A stretch of 64,000 bases of DNA from Perognathus longimembris pacificus (GCF_023159225.1 NC_063167.1:73811298-73875297), one strand, 5' to 3'; counted from the stretch's first letter, positions 1 to 11,470 are shown. Notes: a model not told the origin generated them from the letters alone. Translations and numbers: made by a program.

Positions 1-1214
1 GTGGTCTGTATTAGTTTAGCTTTTTTTTTTGTTTCATTGTGCTTTGGTGTGAAGAAGATACCCTGTTTATAAAGAAAGCTTTGCTGTCTTTCATGTTTAA
101 TGCATTCTTCAACTAAGTCCAATTGCTCTGACCCTTTAAGGTTCTAAAATTGCTTTGTTCTGGTCTTTTAAACATTTTTGGAATATTAAAAATGTTCTTG
201 AAGGGTGGGTCAGGGAAAAGTTTCCCAGGCTTGTTTATTCTTACAAAATGATGAATTTGGGGGAGGTTCTATGTAGGGTTAAGGTCTTCCAGGTGCATTG
301 CTCACTTAAAACTTGTGTTATCTGTGTTTGTAGTATTTGAGTTCCTCTTCAACTTAAATGCCTGCTACTCATTCAGCTGTTGCCATTGTCCCATCCAAGA
401 AAGGTCTTAAGTAGTGCTTTGGCTTGTGTTGGATCACCATGTCATTATTGAGGATCAAAAGATTTGTCTGTTCTCTGTTTTTTGCCTTTGAACCAAGACT
501 TTCCAGAAAGAACAGAGACTTGTTTTGAATGCTGCCAGCTCTGGGTGTGAGGAATTAGGCAAGTCAATAGTATTTTTGTGTTTGTTTTTGAACATTATTC
601 ATAATAGATGCAGAGGTATAAAATTATAAGAAAAACAAAAGCACTTTTTCATGCATCTTGCACAAAGCAGTCTTTGAGTGCAGGTGGCCCCCAATTGGCA
701 AGGATTTGTGATTCTTCCATCTTGTGGAAGACACTTCCCATGATGGAATCTGTTCATTTAACTCTTATGCTGAACTTCAGGTCTTCAATTTATCTGCTGA
801 ACGTCACTGTGGCCACCGTGATGTCATGATTATTGCCTTGGCTGCTGCAGCTGGCACCCCATTCCTCTGACCTCCAGGGCTCTCTACTCCTTGAAGTTTT
901 AGAGGCTGTGATAAAACAGAAATGCAGTATGACAGCCATGGGCAGTGACTTCTCCTTACCCTGCAGATTCCATAAGAAAACCTGAAGGCTTCGTATGAGG
1001 AAGGCCCTGCCACTGTCTTCATTCTAGAGCCATTCCTTCTTGTCCCTTGCCTCCCTGTCCTCTGCGTGCATGCTGTAGCCTACACAGCTTCGCTTTCAAT
1101 GCCTCTGATCTCCTATTCTTCGTGATCACCAGCTTCAAGTAGGGTGGGAGTCTCCTGCCTAGTACCTGTTTTGTTCCTCTGTGACTTCACTTTTAGATAG
1201 CTAACTCATTTTTG
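1..1214. other. Unassigned intronic sequence
   Basis: I see no repeat family I can name and no credible gene. The reading frames at 155-340 and 608-1022 are short and lack recognisable domains. Confidence 0.5.
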
Positions 1215-1442
1215 TTTCTTCCTTTTGTATTAAATGTCATATGTTTCAAGAAGCCTTCTTTAACCTCTAAACAAGACCACATTGTGTGCCTTGCTCTTTC
1301 CGCAGTACCTCACTCACATGTCTCCCACGTTGCGTGTACTATGTTACATTTACTTCCTTCTCTTAGCTTTCAAGCCCAGAGAGGTTAAATATTTCCATCA
1401 TGTTCCCCACTGTATCCTGCAGTAGGATCTCAATGAATGAAC
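1215..1442 (+). mobile_element. L2 LINE 3' end remnant
   Basis: The segment has the order typical of the L2 3' end: a CCTTCTTTAACC block, then CACTGTATCC and a terminal CAATGAATGAA. Divergence is high, as expected for an ancient mammal-wide element. Confidence 0.5.
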
Positions 1443-1894
1443 GTGGTCCAAATCACTCCCATATTATTGCTTGTAGTAGTGCTTTCCAACAGCCTGTGAA
1501 TGTGTTTCTTTCCTTTAAAAGGGGTTGTTAGCAAACTCCTTTTATGGATTTTAATCAACTTTAGTTAATTGTACCACATATGTGCAAGCATGACATAGAT
1601 GTATACTTTTGCATTACATAATAAGACATTAAAAATCACAAGAAGTGCAAACAATACCTGTAAAATTTAAATGAAGATAGAATGATGAGTGTTCTTTTGC
1701 CAAAATAAAATCCCATATATTGATTTTTTAAAGAATAAAAAGTTGTTGCCTTGATTCCAAACATATATATGTAAGACTTGTCTTTTTACCTTGATAATGT
1801 TAATGCAGAGAATATTTACATGCATGAATGTGTTATTCAGAATCACATTATGAACTAAAAGGCCTTCTTGCTTACTTGGGACTGCTAGGCTATC

Positions 1895-2015
1895 AAAGCA
1901 ATGAGGGACGAGGTAACAAACAGTACAAGAAATGTATCCAATGCCTAATGTATGAAGCTGTAACATCTCTGTAATTCAGTTTGATAATAAAAATATATAT
2001 ATATTTTTTAAAAAG
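1895..2015 (+). mobile_element. L1 3' end, sense to LRRC8D
   Basis: Shares the block GAGGTAACAAACAGTACAAG with the L1 tail at 50720-50840 and the complement of that at 34272-34435. It ends with TTTGATAATAAA and an AT-rich tail. Only the last 120 bases of the 3'UTR are present. Confidence 0.7.
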
Positions 2016-2035
2016 AGTTACATTTTTGTTGTTAT

Positions 2036-2235
2036 AGTTAGTCATGGGGTTTGACCTCAGGGCCTGAGCACAGTCCCTGAGCTCTTTTGCTCAAGGCTAG
2101 TGTTCTACCACTTCGAGATGGTTTTCTCGTGGTTAACTGGAGATAAGAGTCTCATAGACTTTTCTCTGCTTGGGCTAGCTGAGATTCTGAGATCTTAGCT
2201 AGGTTTACAGGTGAGAGCCACCAGCACACATCTTC
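2036..2235 (-). mobile_element. B1-Geo SINE
   Basis: On the minus strand a 7SL/B1-like left half is followed by the Geo unit. On the plus strand this reads as the Geo complement (GCTCAAGGCTAGTGTTCTACC) and then the B1 complement ending near the L2-rich boundary. The 7SL part is more decayed than in most copies here. Confidence 0.75.
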
Positions 2236-2263
2236 GGTTACAGTTTTAATGTTAATGACTGCT

Positions 2264-2350
2264 AATTTTTCCTTCCTTCCTTCCTTCCTTCTTGCCTTCC
2301 TTCCTTCCTTCCTTTCTTCCTTCCTTCTTTCCTTCCTTCCTTTTTTCTTT
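2264..2350. repeat. (CCTT)n microsatellite
   Basis: Imperfect TTCC repeats with TTGCC and TTTC interruptions. It directly abuts the poly(T) of the minus-strand IDL-Geo copy that follows, so it probably grew from that element's A-rich tail. Confidence 0.85.
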
Positions 2351-2535
2351 TTTTTTTTTTTTGCCAGTCCTGGGGACTGGGATCTGTCCCTAAGCTTCTT
2401 TTGCTCAAGGCTAGCACTTGAGCTACAGCACCACTTCCAGCCTTTTCTCTTTATGTGGTACTGAAGAATCAAACCTAGGGCTTCATGCATGCTAGGCCAG
2501 CACTCTACCTCTAAGCCACATTCATTCCCAGCCAT
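2351..2535 (-). mobile_element. IDL-Geo SINE
   Basis: Plus-strand order is poly(T), Geo complement, then ID complement ending CCCAGCC, so the element reads ID then Geo on the minus strand. It is an older copy: the Geo part lacks several bases around the A box. Confidence 0.85.
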
Positions 2536-2636
2536 GGCTGCTAATTTTCTAGAGATCCAGTGGTTCTGTTCATCCAAATGTAAGATTAGAGCTAAGTAAG
2601 ATAATTCCAAATATCAGAGGGACATTCAAATTCCAG

Positions 2637-2862
2637 CCAGCCTGGGCAATTTAGTGAGAGCTTATTTCAAAATGAAAGAAAGGGGTAGATGGGGGTAGGG
2701 GTGACATTGTGGTATAACTCTAGGTACTTGGCAGAGATGGGAAGATCATGGTTCAAAGTTAGATGTAGACTTTACCTGAAAAACAAAATAGAAGCAGAAG
2801 GATTTGAGGATGTGCCTCTAGGAGTAGAATAGGTCCTGAGCTCAATCCTAGCTCTTCAAAAA
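2637..2862 (+). mobile_element. Degenerate B1-like SINE
   Basis: Fragments resemble a B1 body (TTGTGGTATAACTCTAGG, GATCATGGTTCAAAG) followed by a B-box-like GAGCTCAATCCTAGC and an A-rich end. Divergence is strong and the family is uncertain. Confidence 0.4.
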
Positions 2863-2884
2863 GAAAACATGATTTTTTTTTTAA

Positions 2885-2962
2885 GGGGCTGTATAAAGCT
2901 CAGTATTAGAATGCTTTCCTAGCATGCAGGAAGCTCTGATTCAATCCCTAGTAAGCTTCCTC
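2885..2962 (+). mobile_element. ID monomer SINE
   Basis: A single tRNA-like ID unit, with GCTTTCCTAGCATGCAGGAAG and a B box TGATTCAATCCC. No Geo half follows. Confidence 0.65.
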
Positions 2963-2998
2963 TCCCCCCATACCCGAAAGATAAGGTTAACATTCCAG

Positions 2999-3064
2999 CA
3001 TGTGTGTGTGTTTGTGTGTGTGTATGTATGTGTGTGTATGTGTGTGTGTGTGTGTGTGTTTGGT
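2999..3064. repeat. (TG)n microsatellite
   Basis: TG repeat with TATG interruptions, about 65 bases, just downstream of an ID element. Confidence 0.9.
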
Positions 3065-3940
3065 GTATTTCAGTTATTGCTAAGACCAGTAACAGAAATA
3101 TAGTCATTTCTCATTTTGTATAGATGTGGGAAAGTTTTAATGTTTTCAGCATGCAGCTGAGTGTCAGACTATTGAAGGAAGTCAATCAGTGACAGATATG
3201 ACTCACTGACATTATTTTGAAACAACTTGCCATCTCCTTTCCCTAATCTTGTTGATCTTCTTGGTCCTCTTTGAACTGGTAAACCCTTTGTGCCACTTGA
3301 CCTTGGTGGGGTGTGGCTGTGTGGCCCATGTGTCACTGCTACCTGCCACGTCCCCTTTGTCAGTCACAGTGAGTACAGTGGTCACTCTTCTGCTCGTCAT
3401 GGCATGGTGCCATGGAGTCAAGGTCTTGCTCGATGATGAAAGTCTTCAACTCCACGTTATTGCTGTGGTGTGTGACGCCCTGGGAGCAGTCTTAAAAGCA
3501 ACCCTGTGCATCATGGGGGTAACCTGGTTCACATGTCCGGCGTGTCGCCAGGTTAACAGTGAAAACAGAAATCGAAAGGTCACCTTGGAGAAGACTCTTC
3601 ATAATCCCGGTTTTTCAAGCACACATGTACCACCAGATTACGGTGCTTCTGAAAGATTCTGTATTACATGATTCATTTGTTTCATTTTCTTTACTCCCTA
3701 GCCTCCTTGTCTATCCTTTCATCTTACAAAACCTTTTCTTGGTGAGAGGGTAGTGAAGCTGCTTTCTGGTGTGACTGAGGCTACTCAGTCTCTATTGAAG
3801 TTTCTGTCTGGCTGTTTCTGGTTACCTAGGTAACCCTGCAGCCCTGCTCCCACAGTGGTGTGAAGCACTGGTGGAGCAGGGAGCACAGCCCAAGCCCTGT
3901 CCAGCAGCCTAAGAGCACATCAGCTGGGCCCAACCCTTGC
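3065..3940. other. Unassigned segment
   Basis: More GC-rich than its flanks between 3280 and 3560, with a 140-codon open frame at 3249-3671 and none that I recognise on the other strand. No target-site duplication or poly(A) tail was visible to prove a retrocopy. Confidence 0.4.
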
Positions 3941-4140
3941 ACTTTTTTTTGCCAGTCTTGGGCCTGGGACTCAGGGCCTGAGCACTGTCCCTGGCTTCTT
4001 TTTGCTCAAGGCTAGCACTCTGCCACTTGAGCCGCAGCGCCACTTCTGGCCATTTTCTGTATACGTGGTGCTGGGGAATCGAACCCAGGGCTTCATGTAT
4101 ACGAGGCAAGCACTCTTACCACTAGGCCATATCCCCAGCC
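3941..4140 (-). mobile_element. IDL-Geo SINE
   Basis: Well-preserved copy of both monomers. The plus strand ends GGCCATATCCCCAGCC at 4140. Geo keeps the complement of its A box at about 4025-4036. Confidence 0.9.
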
Positions 4141-4164
4141 TCTTGTTTTTATTTTCTTATGCTG

Positions 4165-4232
4165 CTAAAGATGGGACTCAAACCCATGCACATGTTAAGC
4201 GAATGCTCTGCCTCTGAGCTCCATTCCCAGAT
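4165..4232 (-). mobile_element. ID monomer SINE
   Basis: The complement of an ID unit, with GACTCAAACCCATGCACATG and a CTCCATTCCCAG end, abuts the IDL-Geo copy on its left. Confidence 0.6.
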
Positions 4233-4587
4233 TGTTAAGGATATATTTGAACCACCTGATTGATAATTCCTATACTACACAACTAGACTGTGTAAAGGGT
4301 ACAATTCAGTGGTACTTAATACATTTACCCAGGTGTGGAACAAACAGTCACCACTGTTTAAGGTATTTTCTTATGCATGAAGAAACTGTCCTCACTGGCA
4401 GTGATTCCCTGTCCTCCCAGCACCATCCTTCCCTGGAAAACGTTGGCCTTTGTAGATTTGTTTATTTTGGATGTTTAATAGAAGTGGAGTCATGCAATTT
4501 ATACATCCTTTTTTTAAAAGGTGCAGCAGTGCTGCAGAATGTGTCAATGTTTTATTTCTTACAATTGCCATATACTCTTTTATTATA
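4233..4587 (-). mobile_element. Ancient L1 3'UTR/ORF2 end (part 1)
   Basis: Contains GTACAATTCAGTGG and a later TTATTTTGGATG, in the order seen in the 3' ends of old mammalian L1M elements read in reverse. It continues after the SINE at 4588-4775. Confidence 0.65.
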
Positions 4588-4775
4588 AGCCATGTATTGG
4601 TGGTTCACACTTGTTTATAATCCTGGCTACTTAGGAGGCTGTGTTCTGAAGGTCGAGGTTCAGAGCCAGCTCAGGCAATCAAGTCTGAGAGACTCCAATC
4701 TCCAGTTAACTAGCAAAAATCCAGCAGTGGAAGTATGGCTAGGTGGTAGAACACACACTAATAATAATAATAATA
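4588..4775 (+). mobile_element. B1-Geo SINE nested in an old L1
   Basis: Reads 7SL-like (GGTTCACACTTGTTTATAATCC, shortened) then a truncated Geo unit. The tail became a short (TAA)n run at 4760-4774. L1 sequence resumes on its right. Confidence 0.7.
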
Positions 4776-5275
4776 GTGTTCGTTATATAAATGTGGCTTA
4801 TTTTAAGCACGTTATTCAGTAGTCATATAGTTCAAATAGGTGGGAAACATCTTTTTAACTTTTTACATGGCAAAACACAGTAAATATATCATTTTTATTG
4901 ATCCATTTTCACTGGTCAGTGGGCATTTTGTGAATCTCATGTTTGGGCCATTGTGTATAATGTAGCTATGAATGTTAGTGCATATGTTTTGAGGAGGGCA
5001 TTGGGTTTTAATTTTTCTTGAATACCTACCAAGGACTAGAATTGATAGATCATATCTTTAATCCTGTATGTAATGTTCTGAGGAACTGTGAAATTATTTT
5101 CCAAAATGGCTGCACCATCTTACATTCCCACTAGCAATGTGTGGCTTTTGTTTCCTCACATGCTTGCCAATACTCATTATCTTTTTGATTATACCCATAT
5201 TAGTGGATGTGAAATGCTATCTCATTGTGGCTTTTGGTCTGCATTTATTTAATGACTAAGGATGTTGAGCATCTT
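4776..5275 (-). mobile_element. Ancient L1 ORF2 end (part 2)
   Basis: Contains ACATTCCCACTAGCAATG, CTTTTTGATTATA and a final GATGTTGAGCATCTT, all standard landmarks of the complement of the L1 ORF2 3' end. Divergence and indels mark it as old. Confidence 0.75.
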
Positions 5276-6540
5276 GAAGCTTCTTTGTTGTACATTAAGA
5301 AGGAAACAAACATTTGGAATTTCTAAAGGGCATAGATTGTAAACTAAGTTACTGCAAGAGGATGCCTCAGAACTGAAGTTCCATGTAAGGAAAACAGTCT
5401 CTGTTGGAGTCAAGGACCTAAATTCCTCTCCCACTTCATGTTATGAGTAGTTGCCCAGTTTGGTTGATTTTATAGTGGAGCTAGTATTTTGCTGGGCATT
5501 GTATTCTTGGAAGATGTAAGTTTGAGTTGTTCTATAGGAGAGTCCCTACATTCAGCCTAGGCCTAGACTTCCACTTTAAGTAATGCAACTTCAAAGTCAA
5601 TGTCTAAGATGAGGAATTTAATAATCTAGCACTGGAATGATACATGCCGTAGTTACTTCCTGTGTTTTCATCTGTGCCTGAAGGTTGCAAAGTTATGTAA
5701 GCTGTTTACAATAAAATACTAGTAAAGACAAATTTATTTGCCCATCGCTGGGAGGTACAGACCCTAAGCATTGCCGGTGATGACTATCTGGGGGCTTTTC
5801 CAGCAGCTGTCTTACGTTCACAAAGTCAACTTATCTTCTCTGTATCTAGGGTTAAGTATCACAGTCTCCTGGGTAATGCAAGGCAAGAAAGTTTGTCTTT
5901 TGTTCTTTGTTAAAGAATGCCAGTGGATGATTACCTGAGGTTGAATTGGTATTTGGAATCTCATTAATGATTAATTGAAAACACACAGACATACTTTCCT
6001 CATGTGTGCCTCTCCATAGTAGTCTTTTGGGGTTCAAATATTCAGGATACACCATTTTACCACAGTATCCTTTAAATATATTTTAAGAGTAAATGTTTGT
6101 GTGTGTGTGTGTGTGTGTACATATGCTTATATATACATATCACATACATGTATGTATTAGGAATAAATACACAGGAATAGTATAAAAATATAAGGAGTTA
6201 TAGTAAGACTGGTATACTTATTCAAAAGATACATTTAAACAGAACTCAAGGTTTATGATTCTTAGGGTGCATTTGTATTAATTTAGATAGGAGTATAATT
6301 ACTCTATCATAGCAATAGAGCTTCTTAATGTTCAGTTAATTCTCTTGTTTTGACAACTGACAGGAATATTTACAAGGTAACTAAATAATCATCTCAAAAG
6401 CTACTGGTTTCTGTGAATATATACTTTGTTATAAATTCTTAGTGACTTAGTGACTTATATACAGTTGGAAAATGTTGTCAACCCTAATTTCCATTCATCC
6501 ATGATTTAATACAAATGAGTAGACTGAACATTTTTAATGT
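5276..6540. other. Unassigned intronic sequence with a (GT)n tract
   Basis: AT-rich sequence without a nameable element, apart from GT repeats at 6093-6118 running into a purine-pyrimidine alternating stretch to about 6150. Confidence 0.5.
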
Positions 6541-6789
6541 CCATTGGCAATCTTTTTATTGGTGTTTTGGTCTTGAACTCAGGGCCTGGGCTCTGTCTCT
6601 AAGCTCTTTTTGCGCAAGGCTAAGTCTCTCACTTTGAGCCACAACTCCACTTCTGGTTTTCTGGTGGTTAATTGGAGATAAGAGTCTCATAGCTGTTCCT
6701 GCCTAGGCTGGCTTTGTACCATGGTTCTCAGATCTCAGACTCCTGAGTAGCTAGGATTAGGCCAGTACCTGACCTCCATTGGCAGTCTT
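6541..6789 (-). mobile_element. B1-Geo SINE with TSD
   Basis: The element occupies about 6555-6775. Flanks 6541-6554 and 6776-6789 read CCATTGGCAATCTT and CCATTGGCAGTCTT, a 14-base TSD with one mismatch. Confidence 0.85.
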
Positions 6790-7147
6790 ATTAATTGTTT
6801 TTTATACTTTTGCCATCTTCTATTTGAACTTTATCCATGGTAATGTCACTTTCCTGAAGGTATATTCTATATCCAATTTAAATACAAATTCTGTTAGGAT
6901 CCAAGACACAGTAAAATGTCAGTATGTGTCATGTGGTGCTTTCTCAGGAAGTGCTCATTGGAGCAAGCAGCCTTGGGTACATGATGGACCAACCTTATTA
7001 TTTGGAGATGGAATGTAGAATGTTCTGTTGTTAGAAATGGTAACCTATCCAGTCCAGGTTACACTACTCAGTGCCAAGACTATAAGCTCTAAAAGTAGCC
7101 AAAGAGGAAATAGAGTTAGTTAGTGATCTGTAAATATTTTGATTTTA

Positions 7148-7376
7148 TTTATTTTTTATTACTAGTTCTGGGACTTGAACTTTGGGGGTGCTGTCTCTGA
7201 GCTTTCCTGCTCAAGCACTCCACTACCACAGAAGAGCAACAGCTTCCTCTGTTGTTTTGTTGGTTAATTAGATGTAAGGATCTCACAGACTTTCCTGCTC
7301 AAGCTGGCTTTGAGCTGTGATCCTCAGGTCTCCGCCTCCTGAGTAGCTGGAATTACAGGTGTGAGCCACTGGCACA
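7148..7376 (-). mobile_element. B1-Geo SINE
   Basis: The B1 half is well kept (CTCCTGAGTAGCTGGAATTACAGG). The Geo half is rearranged around 7205-7240, where the A-box region is lost. Confidence 0.8.
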
Positions 7377-8095
7377 AGTTGTTAATGCTTTCTTTATGCT
7401 TTGTGGGGAGGTCCTTTGGTTTTGTCACTGAGAAGATGAGACATGAACCAGTCCCAGCACATTAATCATCTCTCAAGCTCTGGTTTCTCAATTCTTGATC
7501 TTCTAGAGTTTCTTTAAGGATTATGCAAAATGTCAGGAATAGATTTGATTGATGACAGAGTACCCACATTTAGCTATTTGACTTTGCTGTGGGTTCTGTC
7601 TGTGTACTTCATGCAACTGCATTCCCATAAAGTGAAATTTGGAAAATGAAAATTCCAAATTCTACTGGAGATGGTTCCAAACTTTGCCTCTGGGTTCTTA
7701 ACCAGTGAGCGTGCATAAGCCAGTGAGCATGCGCCCTCTGCCTTCTGTGCTGCTGCAGGGAGAAGTAAGTGCTCAGCAAGGCACAGGCAAATATTGTCAA
7801 TGAGTTCTTAAGAGATTTAGTGCTTAATATTTTGCTTTCATTTTCACAAGTTTGGGAACATGATTGAAAAGAGTTGAATTGGGGGGAATAATTGTGATCC
7901 AAAGCGAGTGCTGATTTTTCATAAAGACAGGAAACCTGAAAGATTTCCTTATTCTGTCCAGACTGTGAACAGTTGTCATGTTCTCTCTCACCAAAGGCAG
8001 TTTTGCCAAAATGTTCTTAGAAACTGTGTGTAGAACCTTCTGTGATTGTAGAAGAAAGTGTGCATAGAGATGCAAGGGACATGAAGATCCTAATT
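7377..8095. other. Unassigned intronic sequence
   Basis: No repeat family recognised. Overlapping minus-strand frames at 7609-8117 carry no domain signal. Confidence 0.5.
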
Positions 8096-8343
8096 CAACC
8101 TGTCCTCTTTGAGGCAAGCATTTTTTTTTTCTTTCTGCCAGTCCTAGGCCTTGGACTCAGGGCCTGAGCACTGTCCCTGGCTTCTTTTTGCTCAAGGCTA
8201 GCACTCTGCCACTTGAGCCACAGCACCACTACTGGCTGTTTTCTATATATGTGGTGTTGGGGAATCGAACCCAGGGCTTCATGTATATGAGGCAAGCACT
8301 CTTGCCACTAGGCCATATTCCCATCCCAACCTGTCCTCTTTGA
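8096..8343 (-). mobile_element. IDL-Geo SINE with perfect TSD
   Basis: The element (8113-8326) lies between two identical copies of CAACCTGTCCTCTTTGA at 8096-8112 and 8327-8343. Both monomers are complete, suggesting a fairly recent insertion. Confidence 0.93.
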
Positions 8344-8990
8344 AAAGGAGCTGACCATGTCCTCTGACTCAACATCAGCCTTTCAGCACTGCTGCACAAT
8401 TAAAAAGGTCTGTGACATAGCCTACTGGCAAGAGGATTCTAGGAGAAAAAAAATGTTGCTTAAAATAGAGAGTTGCATAGATACCCTTCTTAGGCACTTC
8501 TTTTGTATGTAAGGACCAAATTTTGATAATTTAGCTCTTACAGACACACAGAACTACCAGACACAAAAGTTTGCTGGAAGCAATGAAGACTAACAGTGTA
8601 TTGAATCTCCTGGCTTCTTCTCAGAGGCTCCTTCTTTGCAGATGGGGCCATGTTCGTGTCCAGACAGACTGACAGTATTAACATGTTCCAAGTATGTTAC
8701 CCAAATAGTGGGTGAGAAGTGTTATCACCACACAAAAAAGGACCCTTCCATAGAACAAAAACTACATAGTTGAAAAATTAAAATATGAACTACATCTTTG
8801 CCATCATATAGGATTGAAAGTGTCTATCATTTAAACCACTGAATTCAATTTGTGTCACAGTTCTCAAAATCCTAAATCTTACAACCCCACCTGTTAATAA
8901 AGCCCAAGTGTTTTCCTTTATATTCTTAAGATGAATTTTCAAGGTCAGAGTATCAGCTATATCATGGCAGATCTGTGCTAACTGACCAAA
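8344..8990. other. Unassigned intronic sequence
   Basis: Single-copy-looking sequence with no recognisable repeat or gene. Confidence 0.5.
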
Positions 8991-9001
8991 TCAGTTCTTT
9001 T

Positions 9002-9210
9002 TTTCTTTCTTTTTTTTTTTCTTTTTGGCCAGTCCTGGGCCTTGGACTCAGGGCCTGAGCACTGTCCCTGGCTTCCTTTTTTTTGCTCAAGGCTAGCACT
9101 CTGCCACTTGAGCCACCGCGCCACTTCTGTATATGTGGTGCTGGGGAATCGAACCCAGGGCCTCATGTATACGAGGCAAGCTCTCTTGCCACTAGGCCAT
9201 ATCCCCAGCC
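9002..9210 (-). mobile_element. IDL-Geo SINE
   Basis: Full-length, with a T/C-interrupted tail at 9002-9028. About ten bases are missing at the junction between the Geo and ID parts compared with the copy at 8113-8326. Confidence 0.9.
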
Positions 9211-9619
9211 CCTCTTTTTTTCTTATGTAGAATTTTTTTTCTCATTAGCTGTCTAAACTATTTGAGAAATCATATCTTGTGGGAGTTGTCATTCACCAGG
9301 GAATGCTGGTTCACAGATGTAAGCCAGACCACATGGAACAGTAACTGTTATTCATCACTATAGAAACCAAAAATCACAAATAGGATAGTCTTAAGCGTCT
9401 TGCTTCTTTTGTGGTTAAGTCATATTCAGATTTGATTCAGTTTATTCACATATTTATGGGGCATCTTTTGATCCAAAGGCCTGTGGGCACTTTGTTTAAT
9501 GATATTTCTTTTACACAAAGCCAAAAGGGTAAAGAAAGTGCTAGTTTGCACGGATTCTCAAGCTTGTAAATGCAGACCCTTGAGTGCAAGGCCAAAGACT
9601 AGGATTGTTGCTCTGAGAT

Positions 9620-9698
9620 AGACGGAAGCTAGCTATGTGGCTTTAGACAAGACTTCTAACTTCTTGGGACTCAATCTTTTCTTCTATAAAAATACAGT
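9620..9698 (+). mobile_element. MIR SINE remnant
   Basis: The series AGCTATGTGGCTTTAGACAAG, then AACTTCTTGGGACTCAATC and TCTATAAAAATACAG follows the core of MIR. It abuts a B1-Geo copy. Confidence 0.65.
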
Positions 9699-9702
9699 TG
9701 AA

Positions 9703-9847
9703 GCTGGGTGCTGGTGGCTCATGCCTGCAATCCTTGCTATTCAGAAGGCTGAGATTTGAGGATCATGGTTTGAAGTCAGCCAGGGCCAGAAAGCCTGTGA
9801 TACTTATCTTCAGCTAATACCAGAATTCAGAAGTGGAGCTTGTGTCT
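9703..9847 (+). mobile_element. B1-Geo SINE, truncated in Geo
   Basis: The B1 half is complete. The Geo half stops just after AGAAGTGGAGCTTGTG, so about 80 bases with the A and B boxes are gone. Confidence 0.75.
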
Positions 9848-10061
9848 TCATCTTTTGAGCAACTACTTGGTTAGATGACGAGTGTTTGCCCCCATGACAG
9901 GAAAGAAATGAAATGAGAAGAGTTAATAGGAGAGAAATTTCTCTCCACAGAACACAGGAAAATTCTCTGATTCTACTGGAATTCTTTTGTCTTCTGGTTG
10001 GGGAAGAGAGCTTGCAGGGGTGTGGGAGATCAAATATTAAGAAGAAATATAAGTACAACAT

Positions 10062-10156
10062 TGCCTTGAGCAAAAAGAAGCCAGGGACAGTACTCAGGGC
10101 CGGAGTTCAAGCCCCAGGACTGCCAAAAAAAAAGGTGGCGGGGGGGGGGGGGGGGG
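10062..10156 (+). mobile_element. Geo fragment with A and poly(G) tail
   Basis: Only the 3' part of Geo remains (CCTTGAGCAAAAAGAAGCC to CCAGGACTGCC). It is followed by an A run and then by 17-19 consecutive G at about 10139-10156, an unusual tail. Confidence 0.75.
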
Positions 10157-10629
10157 AGGGGGAGGAGTCAGTAGACTGAAGCTCATGGGAAATGGGGAAT
10201 GTAGCCAGTCATTTGTTGTAAAGACTGTCCTGCCTGAAAACATTATGTGTGTGCTGTCTTTCCCTTATACAAAAGCAGTTTGTTACATAGCAGAGCTAGC
10301 CAATGGAGCTTTCTTCAAAGGTTCATTCTATCTGTTCTCTCCAATATGGTAGCCTCTGGCTCTGGAAGTTTGACTGTTGAGTAATTATTGATGATAAAAC
10401 TTTGTAACTGAAATGTTCATATTCCCTAGCTTTAGTTATTTTAAAAGTTAATTTAAATTTCTCTAGCCGCATCTCACTGGTGGCTATCATTTGATTAGGG
10501 TTGGTTGTAAAGTGACACATTCTGACAGCAGTCTCCTTAGGCCTTTGGGGAGAAGGAGACTAGGAAACAAAACTTCTAGAAGAAGTTTTAAATGCTTCTC
10601 TTTATTCCCTCCATGGTTATTGGACTTTC

Positions 10630-10818
10630 TCACTGGGTGCCAGTGGCTCATGCCTGTAATGCTAGCTACTCAGGAGGCTGAGATCTGAGGATTGTGATTC
10701 GAAGCCAGCCTGGGCAGTGGAGCTGTGGTCAAAGTGGTAGAGTGCTAGCCTTGAACAAAAAGTACTCAAGGACAGCGTCTTGGCCTTGAGTTCAAGCCCC
10801 ATGACTGATGGGAAAAAA
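10630..10818 (+). mobile_element. B1-Geo SINE with internal deletion
   Basis: The B1 half runs to CAGCCTGGGCAG and jumps directly to GTGGAGCTGTGG of Geo, missing the usual middle of about 45 bases that includes the AACCACCAGAAA-type linker. Confidence 0.85.
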
Positions 10819-10824
10819 GAGCCT

Positions 10825-10950
10825 TTTTCTAATTCCATTTCCACCTATTTTCAAGAACTTACCTGCAAAGATTGTTGTGAGGTTTATGTGTTCAAGTGTT
10901 TTAAAGTGACTCAAATGGTAAAAGCTTTGTAAATGTTCAGTTTTAGCTTT
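10825..10950 (+). mobile_element. MIR SINE remnant
   Basis: GATTGTTGTGAGGTTTATGTG and AAGCTTTGTAAATGTTCAG correspond to the 3' half of MIR. Confidence 0.55.
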
Positions 10951-11470
10951 TTGTGTGGCCTTGTATAGAGGACTCAGTTCTTACACGCTTACCCCATTCC
11001 TCCTTCTGTGTACAGGAGAGGGGATTCTGAATTGTTGGGTGACTTGTAGTTAACTGGTCAGTGTCATCTGTCCCCATTTTGGAGTCTAGCTGTGCGTGGC
11101 CTCCTTCCTTTAGGTTCATTAAAATTTAGCTGACTGTGGCCAGCATGTGAGAGAAACCCGGCAGTATGGTCTGGATTTTCCTGGTGGTTACTGTATGCAT
11201 GGATAGATGGCCAGATTATTCTTCAGAAACCCTTCAAACTAAACTAGGCATATTTAATTAGAAACAGAACATTTCTATGCAGGAGAGCACTGAATAATAT
11301 TTGAAAGACAGACTTATCTGAGTCTTCTAACATGAGCTTGATGAGTTCTTCCCATTTGTAGTGTGAGCAGGGCTGGCAGGTGGGTAGTTCAAGTGTTTGT
11401 GTAAGTGATCACAGTGATAGAAATGTATAAGTGAAAAAAAGGCTCAAAGCCATATTATTATGTTTTGGGT
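10951..11470. other. Unassigned intronic sequence
   Basis: Nothing recognised. Confidence 0.5.

Noticed and set aside
2152..2610. 152-codon minus-strand frame with (KEGR)-like repeats
   Set aside because: It is a translation of an IDL-Geo SINE plus its CCTT microsatellite.
8095..8295. Recurring small protein beginning MP(H/R)IHEALGSIPQHH
   Set aside because: The same product appears at 3909, 8095, 40519, 41938, 49399 and 58682 because each is the translation of an IDL-Geo copy. It is a repeat artefact and not a gene family.
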